Assembly (NCBI GenBank): GCA_030077755.1
Contig: JAQJZZ010000005.1
Span: 992,001-1,056,000, forward strand
Reading direction: 5' to 3'
DNA from: Filosporella fistucella
Taxonomy: Eukaryota > Ascomycota > Leotiomycetes > Helotiales
Length of the DNA stretch: 64,000 nt
Shown here piece by piece: positions 11,194-23,992 of the stretch. The notes beneath the pieces are model-generated. The model was not told the origin of the DNA. It searched no databases and saw only the letters and a list, made by a program, of their open reading frames with translations. The position numbers were made by a program, and so were the translations under genes. Numbering within the stretch: the first letter of the stretch is position 1; each line of letters starts with the position of its first letter.

Positions 11194-11810
11194 TGCAGGG
11201 ATTAGGGTGGGCTTAGCGTTCTATGGACTCAAGCTCGCTTAGTCATAATGGGGATGGTGTGCAAACGCAGATTGTGAGAATCTGGATTTGAGAATGTTAT
11301 TGACATCTTAGACATCGCATGTTGGCGGTGGTTACTTGATTGAAGAAATTTATTATGTGTTGTAAACGAATAAATATGCAAAGCAAGGCCAGTTGGTCGA
11401 AACCAATATCATGACCTCACAGATAAGAAATCTTGGGCCAGTCTACCGTATCTACTGTGATAGAAGAAGACAGACAAAACTGAAATGTGAATGGGAATAT
11501 TGAGAGTGCTGTCTAACGATAATATCACTAAACACAAAACTCAAGTGTGGGGTTCAATTCTTGCTCATTAAAGCAGACACCTGCATGTCAACATTGACAA
11601 TTGCCCCCTATCTGAGTGGAGGCTCAACATATTCCTCGAATTGACTTGCCAATCAGGCATATTGAATACATGTATTGTACAGGTGATGATCGCCATCCCT
11701 CCTCAATCTAACATAACGTCGTGAAGTCCTCGTGCTTTGCAACATTCATCGGTTCCTCAGTCCCATCTAGAAGTGTTAGCATGAACGTAGATCCATATGT
11801 GAGACTCAAT

Positions 11811-12465
11811 TTACCCAGTATCCTTCTGTCTTACTATGTCGTTCCTATTACCGCCTTGCTTTCCCTGTATGGAATTAGCATATATTCCCTATTCCAAATC
11901 AAGAGTCCACATACCGACTTCCCGCCCTCCACAACCAATCTGTCCAACTGGAAGAACTGACTGACCACTGTCTGCCTCTGCAAGATAGTCAGCAAGGGTC
12001 CTGATTATTTGACAGTCAAATGGCCGAATAGACCGAAACTATGTCCGAGCCGTAGATCTCCACTTCATGGAATCAGAGTTTCATGTCACCCAATCCAACA
12101 TTCTCACGCACCTTCATCGATTGTAATTCCTTCAATCCCTTTTGCATCAATTCCTGTATCTCTCGTGGGTCTTGGACATCTTTGTGTTCCCGGAATGAAT
12201 CTCTTGTTCGACGCTTCGCATATTCTCTGAAATTGTATGCTGCAAATTGCTCTCCCTGCCGCAGGAGTTGACGGTACTAGTAATGGATATGTGTCAGCAT
12301 GTCTTCTTTCTGCAAACGCTTTCCAACTCCAAGCTTCTCTCTTGAAGAGATGTTGATAGAATGCGTGAAGTGGCGGAAACGAGCTTAGAATGAAAAAAAC
12401 GAGGAGCCTACCAATGATCGGGCCTGCTGTCCTGTCTCTCCCTTTACTCCTGATACAACAGACAT
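11811..12465 (-). CDS. ISD11: ISD11, LYR-motif partner of mitochondrial cysteine desulfurase
   Basis: Isd11 binds and stabilises the cysteine desulfurase Nfs1 in the mitochondrial matrix, which supplies sulfur for iron-sulfur clusters. Four exons: 12465-12412, 12276-12112, 11977-11915, 11864-11811, all with matching phase; 111 residues. Because the exons are short the gene is easy to miss. Diagnostic residues: the LYR motif at residues 18-20 ([10 protein letters not shown]), split exactly by intron 1 after Leu18; [19 protein letters not shown], as in yeast Isd11 (NNYNFREY..KTRTTF); and [17 protein letters not shown], matching the family RQSVIxQMYxxDRLVVE. The last exon ([17 protein letters not shown]) is variable and its exact end is the least certain. 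It is divergent from the ATP sulfurylase gene, with about 0.8 kb between start codons. Confidence 0.93.
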
Positions 12466-13277
12466 TTTCGGTGTGTAATTTGAGAGGAATGAAGCTGAAA
12501 TGCAGCCTTCTCACAAATTATTGAGATGGCGATGACCTAGCACTAGCTTGATTTTGCTCCCGTCGGCTTCTAGAAAAAAGAATCTCCGGGCCGCATTGAT
12601 AAGATAAGATTAACTAACACGTGATGTGTAGCTTTCGATTTGGAGACTGGAGAATAAAGAAAGTTCCACTTCTAGAAAGACGATGAAAGTACTGTAAGCA
12701 AATTGTTCATGAAAATAGTGGTCAATTGCCTACAAACTACTAGATTTGCTTGCATCACACAATATGCCATGAAGAAGCAGTCAAAGAACGGTAGAGGGAG
12801 GCGCCGCCACGAAACTTGTGCAGGTCTAATCTTTTGATCAGATCATCCCTTTATTGGCTGGCTGCAATGGTGTAAACCCGAATTGAAAATGCAAATAGGT
12901 CAACTCAGATCATGATAGGACCTTAGCTTGTCACTGCCATTGCCAGCGCCTGGGAGCAAAACGTATGAAAACAAATATCGCAATTGATATTCGTAAGACG
13001 AATACACAGCTCAGCTACGCGGCAGGATGATGGAGTTTAGAAAATGTGGAGGTGTGTCTCCATTGTTTGAGTTCTCGCCCAGCCGATGGTGTCATCGCTC
13101 ATATGCCACCAGATGCCAGTCTAAATTATTTTTACCCGTAGTCGGAGCACAAAAAGCTTTCAATCGCCGTTCTTTACCAGCTAGAACATTTACTTTACTT
13201 TCTCCATTCTACTCTTCTCCATACTTCCTCGATATTGTTATTTTACCACCTCAAAACTTTCCAATTCCTCTGCAAAC
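12466..13277. promoter_or_regulatory. Shared ISD11 / ATP sulfurylase divergent promoter
   Basis: This non-coding interval lies between two divergent sulfur-related genes. It holds CACGTGA at 12618-12624 (TCACGTG on the minus strand, the Cbf1-type E-box of yeast MET promoters) and a perfect CYS3/MetR-type palindrome at 13086-13095. A CT-rich tract precedes the ATP sulfurylase start. Confidence 0.6.
13086..13095. promoter_or_regulatory. CYS3/MetR-type sulfur regulatory site
   Basis: The sequence ATGGTGTCAT fits the consensus ATGRYRYCAT, described for Neurospora CYS3 and Aspergillus MetR, at all ten positions. It lies 183 bases upstream of the ATP sulfurylase start codon. Sulfur-limitation control is expected from the known regulon and not shown here. 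Confidence 0.65.
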
Positions 13278-15324
<2,047 letters not shown>

Positions 15325-15832
15325 GCATTTGATATTAGGGGAACAGGAGAGTAAGGCGTTTTGAAAAGTTTCCTAGATCCAAGGTCGTGTTCCAGACCGG
15401 GACGGATATATGCATTTGTATGAGCATTTTGAGCATCATAAATAGACGGTCCAGAAATAGATCGCTCCATTTGGGCTACTAAAGGGTATGACTTTCGAAG
15501 AAGCTCGTGATCCGCCATCAGAAAATTCATAATTTGTCATAGTCAATAGAAGGCGCACAAAGATTTTTCGAGGCCAGTGGCGAGCACATGTCTTGAAAGT
15601 GCAGAGTGGGAAGGTGAATTGGGTTAACCCCACCCCCTTTATCCCCCTGACGAAACTGGCGGGCACTAGCGAAGTGCCAAGACCTACGTCACTGATTTTG
15701 AAAGCTTGGCCTACGAGGCTGTAAATGCTGCCTTCCTTCACAAAACCACGAGCGTGGGCAAGAAAGCTTCATTACTCTTCTGCTCTCGACATCAGCACGA
15801 TTCGAAATCCACAAGAAAATCTAACAGCAAAC

Positions 15833-17137
15833 ATGGCAAGCACCGTAGACGGTATGAAGACTCGGGCAAAGGAGGTGGCGTAAGTCTCTGTTCCATTGAT
15901 AACAACAAGTGAAGCTTCTGACCGGGAATCCAGCGAGGAAGATTTCAGAAAGGCAAAGGAGCTGGCTCACTCTGCAGCTAAATCTGGTGCATATTTGTAT
16001 CCTATCAAGGTATGACCCCACAACTATACTGGAAATCAGGTCCGAGCGAGTGTTCTGATGAATGACAGGGAATATTCTACTTCATCAGCCACCGAACATT
16101 ATGGAAGCCCCTCCTCTCAAAGCTTATCCCCACAATGTCACTTTCCGTTGGAGTCATTGCTTTCATGTTCGTCTTTGCATATCTACCTCAACTTGCTGTG
16201 TTGGTCTTTGTAAATGGCCCGCTTGCTGCATTTACGACTATTCTCCTCACGCTCTCTGAGAGTTCGACACTCATCAACATCATTTCCAGGACTTTCCTGC
16301 TTCAAGATGCATTAGTTGATACATTTGATGGAGTACTGGTTGCCCGAAAGCAAACCGGTGTTGTCTCGGAGGGTCGCCAACTGAAATCAGGCAATTTCAA
16401 TGACCCAATTGCAAAGTTGGGAAAGCTTGTCAAGTCCCCGTTTGAGAAGTTTACTCCAAAGGCTTTGATCAGATACGTTATGTATCTGCCATTGAATTTT
16501 ATTCCTGTCGTCGGTACTGTACTCTTTGTCCTCCTTCAAGGACGTACAAGAGGAAACTCCGTCCACACACGTGTAAGTTACTACTATGCTGCGTCTTTCA
16601 CATGTTGCTCACAAATCACAGTACTTTCAGCTGAAGAAATGGAACAAATCTCAAAGAGATGAGTGGCTTAAGGAGAATACTGCCCCCTATACTGCGTAAG
16701 TTTATTTCTAGCCGTCGACACGTTTGCCTTGGCAATCTATTCGACACTGTTGTGGCGGTCTGCATCCACAGCGGACGGCAGCTGTTTTCTATATATCCGA
16801 GAATCTAGATCTCATTTTTTTTCTCCATTGACCCTTGATCGGACGTCGAGGAAATCTCCCGGACGCCACTCTATGCACTTCCTGACTGTTTGCTCATCCT
16901 TGACTGACCTGAAATAGATTTGGAACTGTTGCAACACTACTTGAACTGATCCCTTTTGCCTCAATATTTTTCTCCTTCACCAACACAGGTAAGAATCTCA
17001 CATCATCCGACTTCAAGGCATTGCTGATCCAGTTAGTTGGAGCTGCATTGTGGGCCGCGGATATTGAAAGCAACAACACATCAATGACAGAAATGACTAC
17101 CCCCAAAGGCCGCGAGAGTGCGAAGAAGGTCGAGTAG
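15833..17137 (+). CDS. Rrt8/Lds-like multi-pass membrane protein (EI24-type)
   Basis: Exons 15833-15879, 15934-16009, 16069-16572, 16622-16695, 16918-16988, 17037-17137; 290 residues. After a charged N-terminus and GAYLYPIKGIFYFISHRTLW, hydrophobic segments lie at about residues 67-100 and 180-198, with a last one in the region LLELIPFASIFFSF near 245. PLNFIPVVGTVLFVLLQGR is a typical helix of fungal Rrt8/Lds family proteins (outer-spore-wall or lipid-droplet proteins, EI24 superfamily). In yeast these sit on lipid droplets and affect the spore wall. Their role in filamentous fungi is poorly defined, so function here is inferred from the family only. The last exon (GAALWAADIESNNTS..) is short; its acceptor at 17036 was chosen over one at 17032 because only it keeps the frame. 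Confidence 0.75.
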
Positions 17138-18733
17138 AGCAAGGCATGCAGCGTTCCGAAATTAAACAGAGATTTGTGCAACCACGGTCCGATCGAAAAG
17201 GGACCTTAGATCGCTTGATGGTTTCGTGCGACATTCCTAGTGCATTGAGCCGCGTAATTTGAAGACTTTGGGGACTGTGAAGTTTTCCTCAATCCGTTTT
17301 CTTTCAATGTTCAGAAGCGTGGCGTTGAGAAGGATGGATTAAAGAATCTTTAAAGAAATTCGTTCTCAATTACGCTCTTAATGCTGAAATTTTGCAATTT
17401 GTGATATACATATACTTCATTGCCTGCCAGTGGATAGATAGTAAGTAATCAATGAAGCTTCAATCCCAAGCTATGCAAGTTTTGCAGTGCCGGACAGGCA
17501 TTTGGAGCTACAGCATCAATTTTATGCATATTGGAAAACAGGAGATCATTCAGGCACAATTTTTCCCTACCTATCAGTATCCATCCGAGATATTCACCCC
17601 TCTTTCCAATGAGAGGTGATTGGGTGTTCCTGGCAGCTGTTGACTGTACCTGCATTCACTGCCTTCAAACAGACATTTTCCACAGCAGAAGCTGCCGTCC
17701 GAAGTCAACGGTGCGTTTGCAGCCGTCCCAGCCGTGCAACACAAGGCAGTGTCACGGCTACAGAAAATCATGCAATATGGCTATGCGCGAGTGACACGAG
17801 GTTATGTTCAAGACAATATTTTGAGCTCACTGGCTTGATCCGAGCACGCAATTGTCACTCTTCGCCTTCAAGCTTCTGAGATATTAGTCTCTTATCAGCT
17901 GATTCTGCGTCTGAAGGAGCGCTCGATTGAAAGCTGACGATACGGGAGGCTGCAGCCTTGCTTGTAACCCCATGCCTCGTCAAGATGATGAGCTGCAAAA
18001 AGCCTTCTGGATTGTGCGACTGTGAAAGAACGCCAAAGCCAAATATGGCATAGTAGATATCATGTTGAAATGTTAGGAGAAGATTTGGGTGTTCGAGTCG
18101 AGATTTCCTTGCTTTCACTCTGTTTGCAAAGGGCGGCAGCACTTGTCCTTGCCACTTTGAGATCGAACGGTACGGGTACTTGCCATGTACGTTGGTCATG
18201 AAACGATGGAAGGATACAGAGGATGCGTAGACGAGATAGAGAATTGAGCTGTGAGTGGCCATGTGTCCATCTAGTAGGCATGGAGAGTCGGTGAATAGTC
18301 AGTATCGAAGTAGATTGTGGCTGGGAGAAGGAGGCACAGGAAAAGCTCCTCCCCTTTTCATGTCGAAGCGAACAGCTTTGGGCGGGATTATGTAGCACAG
18401 CTAGCGTGTTGAGGTCGAGATTCAACTCGAGTCTCTTCCCTATATTTACCTTCTCGCCTTCAAGCTTTTCAATTTTTCTCTAGTCCCAACAAGTCTTTCG
18501 AGACAGCTGAAGCTGGGAGATTGGTCTGAGAGTGCAATACTTTACTCTACTAATTTTTAGCTTTGCCTTCACTCATTCTGCTTGTAAACAACACATTCGT
18601 TTGATATTCATCGAACTATCGAATTTTGACATTGGTGAATCCAATCTCTTTTCGTTTTTTTGTCTCTTCTTGCAATTATTCATCCCAACTTCGTCAACAA
18701 GATTCACTGACGCGTGTTTTCATCCAGACAAAC
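17138..18733. other. Intergenic, 5' region of the Ser/Thr-rich protein gene
   Basis: Open frames on the minus strand between 17855 and 18425 have no start context, family motif or intron logic that I can support. The last 250 bases are T/C-rich, typical of a fungal leader. There may be an untranslated exon, but I see no clear one. Confidence 0.4.
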
Positions 18734-21700
18734 ATGAGGGTCAACAATATCAACGTTGGGCTCTTGTCCAGTGCCATCCTTCTTGGATTGGTTCCTGTAT
18801 CTGGTGCTCTCCCAAACTGGCTCAATCCGAAGCGTGACAATTCTAAACTTCCACGTCAATACAACGTATATAACAACCCCCCTCCGGCTTATGGAGCTTA
18901 CTCGTATTACGGCAATGGCCCAGCACCTACTATTTCACCAACGTACATGTCGGCTTCAACTTCTGAGGCTCAAGTCACCCTTGGATCGACTGTTTCATCT
19001 GTCACTGGTAAGCAGTACCTTTTTACAGAATTTCGAGTTGTTTGCTTAGACGTTTTCTAGTCTCCACCTCAATAGAGTCACTGTCTAGCATTGCTACTGT
19101 TGTTTCTTCAAGTGTACCAATCAGCCTTCTCACCACTGGTATCGAATCATCGTCCTCTTTGACCTCATCAACGGACTCCACCTTGACTGATATCGGAATT
19201 GCCACCAGCAGCAGTCTCTCAGCTTCGTACACTGGCCCACAGATTTTGAGCTCCGTTTCCGACAGCAGCACGGTCTCAACTTATGATCTCGGAGACTCCA
19301 CTTCATCTGCAATTGGAATATTTACCTCTTTGTCGCCCAGCTCCACGCCGGCCTACTATGGTAGCTCCTCCTCACCCCAGAGTATCGGAGAATCAACTTC
19401 ATCTGCTATCGGTATTTTCACCTCGCTGTGGTCTAGCTCAACATCACTCTATTATGGTGGTTCCCCCTCAATCTCGTCTGCCACTCTTGGAGAATCGACT
19501 TCATCTGCCATTGGAATCTTCACTTCCCTACCACCAAGCTCAACATCAGCGCGTTACAGTAGTTCGACGTTTATTTCGTCTGGGAGCCTTTCGCAATCAA
19601 CATTGACCAGCCAGCCAACATCAAGGCCAACGTCATCCAAATCGACGGTCTCCACCAGCACAATCTATCCTCTAAAGTGTCAACACAACAATTGCTATCG
19701 TCAAGTCGTTCGAGCGTCGGTTGTAGTCGAGAGTTTCTGTGCTACTTACACAGCAACTGTCAACACTGCTACTATTGGACTACCAACTTATGTGTCGAAG
19801 TGCCACGACTCGCCCGTTGAGGTCTCATCTGTTTGTTCTTGCCTTTTCCCTAGAGGCGCTACAAGTTCCCTTCCAGGTACTACATCCACAGGTAGCGTTT
19901 TGACGTCGTCTTCCTATTCGATTCCCTTCTCCAGTCAGACAAGTCCTACACAGACCACCAACGAAGTCACGCCAACGAAGTCACTCTCTCTGGCATTATC
20001 AACACCCTATCAATCTGCCAACTCTTCAACAAGCTCTCATATTAGCACCGGAGCATCGACGTCTTCCGCCATCGGAATATTTACGTCCCTGACATCGAGT
20101 GGCTTGGTTTATGTCCTGCCCTCAAGCTCATCAAAACCATTTCCAACTGGCAATTACACTTCGAGCACTTTTATTGGTACAGGAACCTCAACCTCGTCTG
20201 CTTTTGGGATCTTCACATCCTTGACGTCCAGTGTCCAAGTCTACTCATTGTCGTCCAGCTCATCGACACCGTATTATAATGGAAACTCAACCTCGAGCAC
20301 TTTTATCGACACCGCATCATCAACTTTGTCGGCCATTGGAATTCTTACATCCCTTTCCTCGAATAGTGTTGTTTCTTCGACGCTGCCCAGCTCATCAGTA
20401 CCATATCCTACCAGTTCAACGTCAGTCTTCACACTCTCGACCGGTGCGCCAACATCGGTGCACACATTTTCCTCAGTACCAGCTGGGCCATATTCATCTG
20501 GTGTCTTCTCTGGATCATTCTCGATTCTTTCCAGTTCATCTCAGGCTCCTTACCCGACCAATTCCACCACAAATGCTGGGCCAATTGGAACTTCTGCTCA
20601 TTCAACGGTTCGAATCACCCGATCGATTACTGTGACAATGCCGGCATCAAGCACACTCCCAAGCTACTATGATAGCATTTCATCTACAACACCATCCAGT
20701 GGGGTGTTTCTCAGCACCAGTGCTAGCAATGGTATTCCTTCCACATCAATTGGCTCGTTGGCAACCGGTATCTACTCCCCAAGCTACTCCCCAAGCTACT
20801 CCCCAAGCTACTCCGCTGTCTTTTCATCAACAGGTACAAACTCAGCACCATTCCCAACCTCAAATGGCACCAAGTCCGTTGCTGGAACTACCAGTACCGT
20901 GACGTCTATTGGTCCTTTGACGACCGGTTTCTACACTTCATCAGCCAGTATCCAATCCTCAACGGGAACAAGCGAACTGACAACAACTTCCGTGATTGGA
21001 ATTTTCACCAGCATCGTGAGCTCGTCGGTTTCCGGAGGCATCTCAACATACTCCCCTTCCAGCCATGCTCCATACCCCAATTACAACTCCTCTCCTACAG
21101 CAATTGTGCCTTCCACGGGCGGTTTGACTTCCTCCACTGCCAATGGGACTTTCGTCAGTGTCTCATCGCCCACATTGACAAGCGGAGTTTCAACAGTCGG
21201 AGCCGCTTCCACAAGCAAGTTCAATCCATACTCTCCATCTTCCCAGGCTGCCTTTCCGACGTCGATCTCCCAATCATCCTCGGCACCGTATTCAATCCTG
21301 AATCAGACTTATACTGTTGGTCCAACCGGAACGAGTAGCATCTTCATTTCTGCACCGTCTGAAGCTACGAGCAGTCTCCCATACACCTCCTTAACTAACG
21401 CCACATCCTCTGCCATCGGTATCGCTGTCTCGACCACCAAATCCGCTTTGAGCAGTCATTCATGCACCGAGGAAGGTGGAGTGCCGACTTCCGTTTCTGA
21501 AAGTAAGTGCTGCATTCAATTAGTCAACCCTTCCCCGCTAATAAGTTGCAGGTGAATATACTTTCCGCGGAACATCTTCAACTGCCAACTCCGGATTCGT
21601 CACGAGCGTCAGTTCCAGCTTGCGCAATCCTTATGGCTACCAACAACCCCCATCTTCGACAGCCTACTCTTCTTCATTGAATGATGGCATTGCGATAACT

Positions 21701-21850
21701 TCAAATCAACTTGCCAAGCCAACTTCCAATGAGCCACCACCATTCTATGGGGGAAGAGTTCGTCGTTACCATCATGGACAAGACCGATATGGAGGACATG
21801 GATTGGGAGGTGCGGGCGGTTACAACCCCGGCGACCGTGGGTTGTTCTAA
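18734..21850 (+). CDS. Secreted Ser/Thr-rich repeat protein
   Basis: Exons 18734-19007, 19061-21502, 21552-21850; 1004 residues. A signal peptide is clear (MRVNNINVGLLSSAILLGLVPVSGA). A short Pro/Tyr-rich stretch follows, then about 800 residues of Ser/Thr. The unit STSSAIGIFTSL recurs with spacing of about 40-50 residues and in decayed forms (AFGIFTSL, AIGILTSL, VIGIFTSI). A compact Cys module interrupts it near residues 297-350 (KCQHNNCYRQVV .. ESFCATYTATVNTAT .. KCHDS .. CSCL), a pattern I know from fungal secreted wall proteins. The C-terminus is Gly/His/Arg-rich (RRYHHGQDRYGGHGLGG) and lacks a hydrophobic GPI signal. Heavy O-mannosylation and a surface or adhesive role are inferred from composition; no enzyme domain is present. 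Confidence 0.8.
20771..20817 (+). repeat. 12-base tandem repeat coding SPSY
   Basis: Three near-identical 12-base units (TACTCCCCAAGC) followed by a partial fourth, coding (S)PSY repeats inside the Ser/Thr-rich protein. The copies are identical at DNA level, which points to recent replication slippage. Confidence 0.8.
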
Positions 21851-22362
21851 ACTGATCTGCCTGATCAATTCCATTTTTTGCTTCTGAAACTGCTGTCATC
21901 TGCCTGATAGGTATGCACACAGGTTTTCCTTTGCTATTGTATTTCTCATATGTTCCATTCGGGATACGTTGTTTCATGAAGGCGGCAATATTAGGAGCTT
22001 TTGAAACTCACAAACGTTTTCAAAGTGATCAATAGCCAGATTTTCTTTAAATTAGCTACTCAATGGTTAAACATTGTAGATAAATCCTCTTTGCCTTGCA
22101 AAATGTGATAATTGGTAACTTGAGTATTTTATGAAACCCGACAGTGGAGCAACTCCCGAGCGAGGAAGCCCGAAACGGTCACTGATCGCCCTGCAGGGTT
22201 TGGATTGATACGCCGATAAGGACATGCCGAGGCATAATTAAGCTCTGAAGTCACAACAATCGATTTCTCCTTCAACATCTTAAGGTCTTCATCCATCCAA
22301 GATTACTCCAGATTACTCCAGATTAAATTAGTCCCAAAACTTTCAGACAATCAAAATCCATC
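21851..22362. other. Intergenic
   Basis: This is the 3' flank of the Ser/Thr-rich gene and the promoter of the dehydrogenase gene. A 10-base direct repeat (AGATTACTCC, two full copies plus part) lies at 22300-22326, within the probable leader of the next gene. I see nothing else. Confidence 0.4.
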
Positions 22363-23465
22363 ATGGTGGACCAGAATCCCGCAAGGAGCGTCTTAATCAC
22401 AGGGTATGTCCCCAAATCCGATCTATAGCCTAAAAGCGTCGCTGCACAGCCATCCCATCTCCCAACAGCTGGAATAAGAATCTGACATTAGCAGCTGCAC
22501 GCCTGGAGGCATTGGCCATGCGCTCGCCAGGCAGTTCCATGCACAAGGTTAGTGAACGCTGAACTGGTTCAGGTACAACTTTGCCGCCTCACAGCTAATT
22601 GAAAACTAGGCTTGCATGTCATAGCGACGGCCCGTAGCCGCGACGCTATCATCGACTTGGAAGAAATGGGGATGAGTACTTTGAGTTTAGAAGTCACCAG
22701 TGTAGAGAGTATTGAAAGAGCGAGAGCGGAGGTAGAGAAGTTGACGGGTGGGACTTTGGATATTTTGGTTAATAACGCGTATGTTCTCCCTTCCTATGTC
22801 TCTAGTGGCATAGGAATGATCGAGATGAGACGGATATCTGATTTTGTCACAGAGGACGTAATTGTACGGTACCTGGCTCAGAGGTGACCCTCGACGAGGT
22901 CAGACTTACATTTGAAACGAATTTATTTAGCGTCATCGCCATTACACAAGCTTTCACACCTTTTCTCATCCGATCTAAGGGTCTCGTTCTCAATATCGGC
23001 TCAGTTGCCGCTATCATCCCATATGTTTTCGGTTCTGTATACAATGCTTCAAAGGCAGCTTTACATGCCTATTCCAACACCCTACGATTAGAACTCGAGC
23101 CATTCGGGGTAAGAGTCCTGGTTGTAGTTACAGGCGGAATTCAGAGTCGAATCACTCGAACGCGTAGGACATTGGCTGAAGGAAGTTTGTACCTCGACAT
23201 CTCGGATGCATATGAGAAGAGAGTGGCACATAGCCAGGATGGGGCAATGCCCAACCAGGTGTATGCTAGAGGTGTAGTGAGAGAAGCGCTGAAACCTGTC
23301 TGGAGACAGAAGAAATGGTATTGGAAGGGCAACATGGCATTTTTGACTTGGTTTGCGAGTAGGATTTTGGGAATGTGGACGTTCGATCTGGTGTTGCCGC
23401 GGATGTTTGGGCTGGCTAGGTTAAAGAAAATCATTGCATCGAGGGAGAAGATGGTGAAGAAGTAG
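22363..23465 (+). CDS. Short-chain dehydrogenase, AYR1-like
   Basis: Exons 22363-22403, 22495-22547, 22610-22778, 22853-23465; 291 residues. The Rossmann motif TGCTPGGIG spans intron 1, NNAG spans intron 3, and the catalytic set is NIGSV plus YNASK (Ser, Tyr, Lys). The order fits classical NADPH-dependent SDRs. The glycine motif in the form CTPGGIGxALA and the long membrane-leaning C-terminus (WYWKGNMAFLTWFASRIL) resemble yeast Ayr1, an acyl-dihydroxyacetone-phosphate reductase of lipid droplets and ER. Many fungal homologues have other or unknown substrates, so the substrate is not settled. The intron 3 acceptor at 22852 is the one that restores NNAGRNCTVPGSEV. Confidence 0.88.
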
Positions 23466-23992
23466 GATGTTGAGAGTAGGGAAAGAAAATCAAAAGGGAT
23501 GGGATGAAGTTGTAATCATAGCATACACTCGAGCTCGAAAGTTCATTGTAATACAAGCTTTCGTGACTACCACCGGAACGTCTGTTCGCTACATATTCGA
23601 GCCATTCCCGAAAGAAGAAACAAGAACCGGACTAAGACTAAACTCTAGTACTTTGATCTCTTGACGTATTTTGATTGCCAAGCTTGCCTAAGCGTCGTCT
23701 GATTTTGGTGCGCCACGATGTATATTTTTTTAGGTGACTGAGGCTAGTCACGTGTGAAGAATTAATCTTGTTAATTCGAAGTATGAGTCGTCTCAACAAA
23801 GCCAGAAGATTTTGTTACACAAGTTTCGTTAACAGCACCTTATTCGACAGCTGTTCCACAGCAGAATCATCACATTCTGCAGCATTTCATGTCAACACGT
23901 GACTCAGGGGTGCCACTTATCGATAAGCTAACAAATCTTACACACCACTTCACACCTCTGCCTTTGAGAACACCCTTTATAGCAGGCTCGAA

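Noticed and set aside
12104..12514. A 136-residue frame on the minus strand
   Set aside because: It overlaps ISD11 in the wrong frame for most of its length; only the spliced frame gives the LYR protein.
17855..18425. Two overlapping minus-strand frames in the gap before the Ser/Thr-rich gene
   Set aside because: No domain, no intron logic and unequal codon use; likely chance frames.
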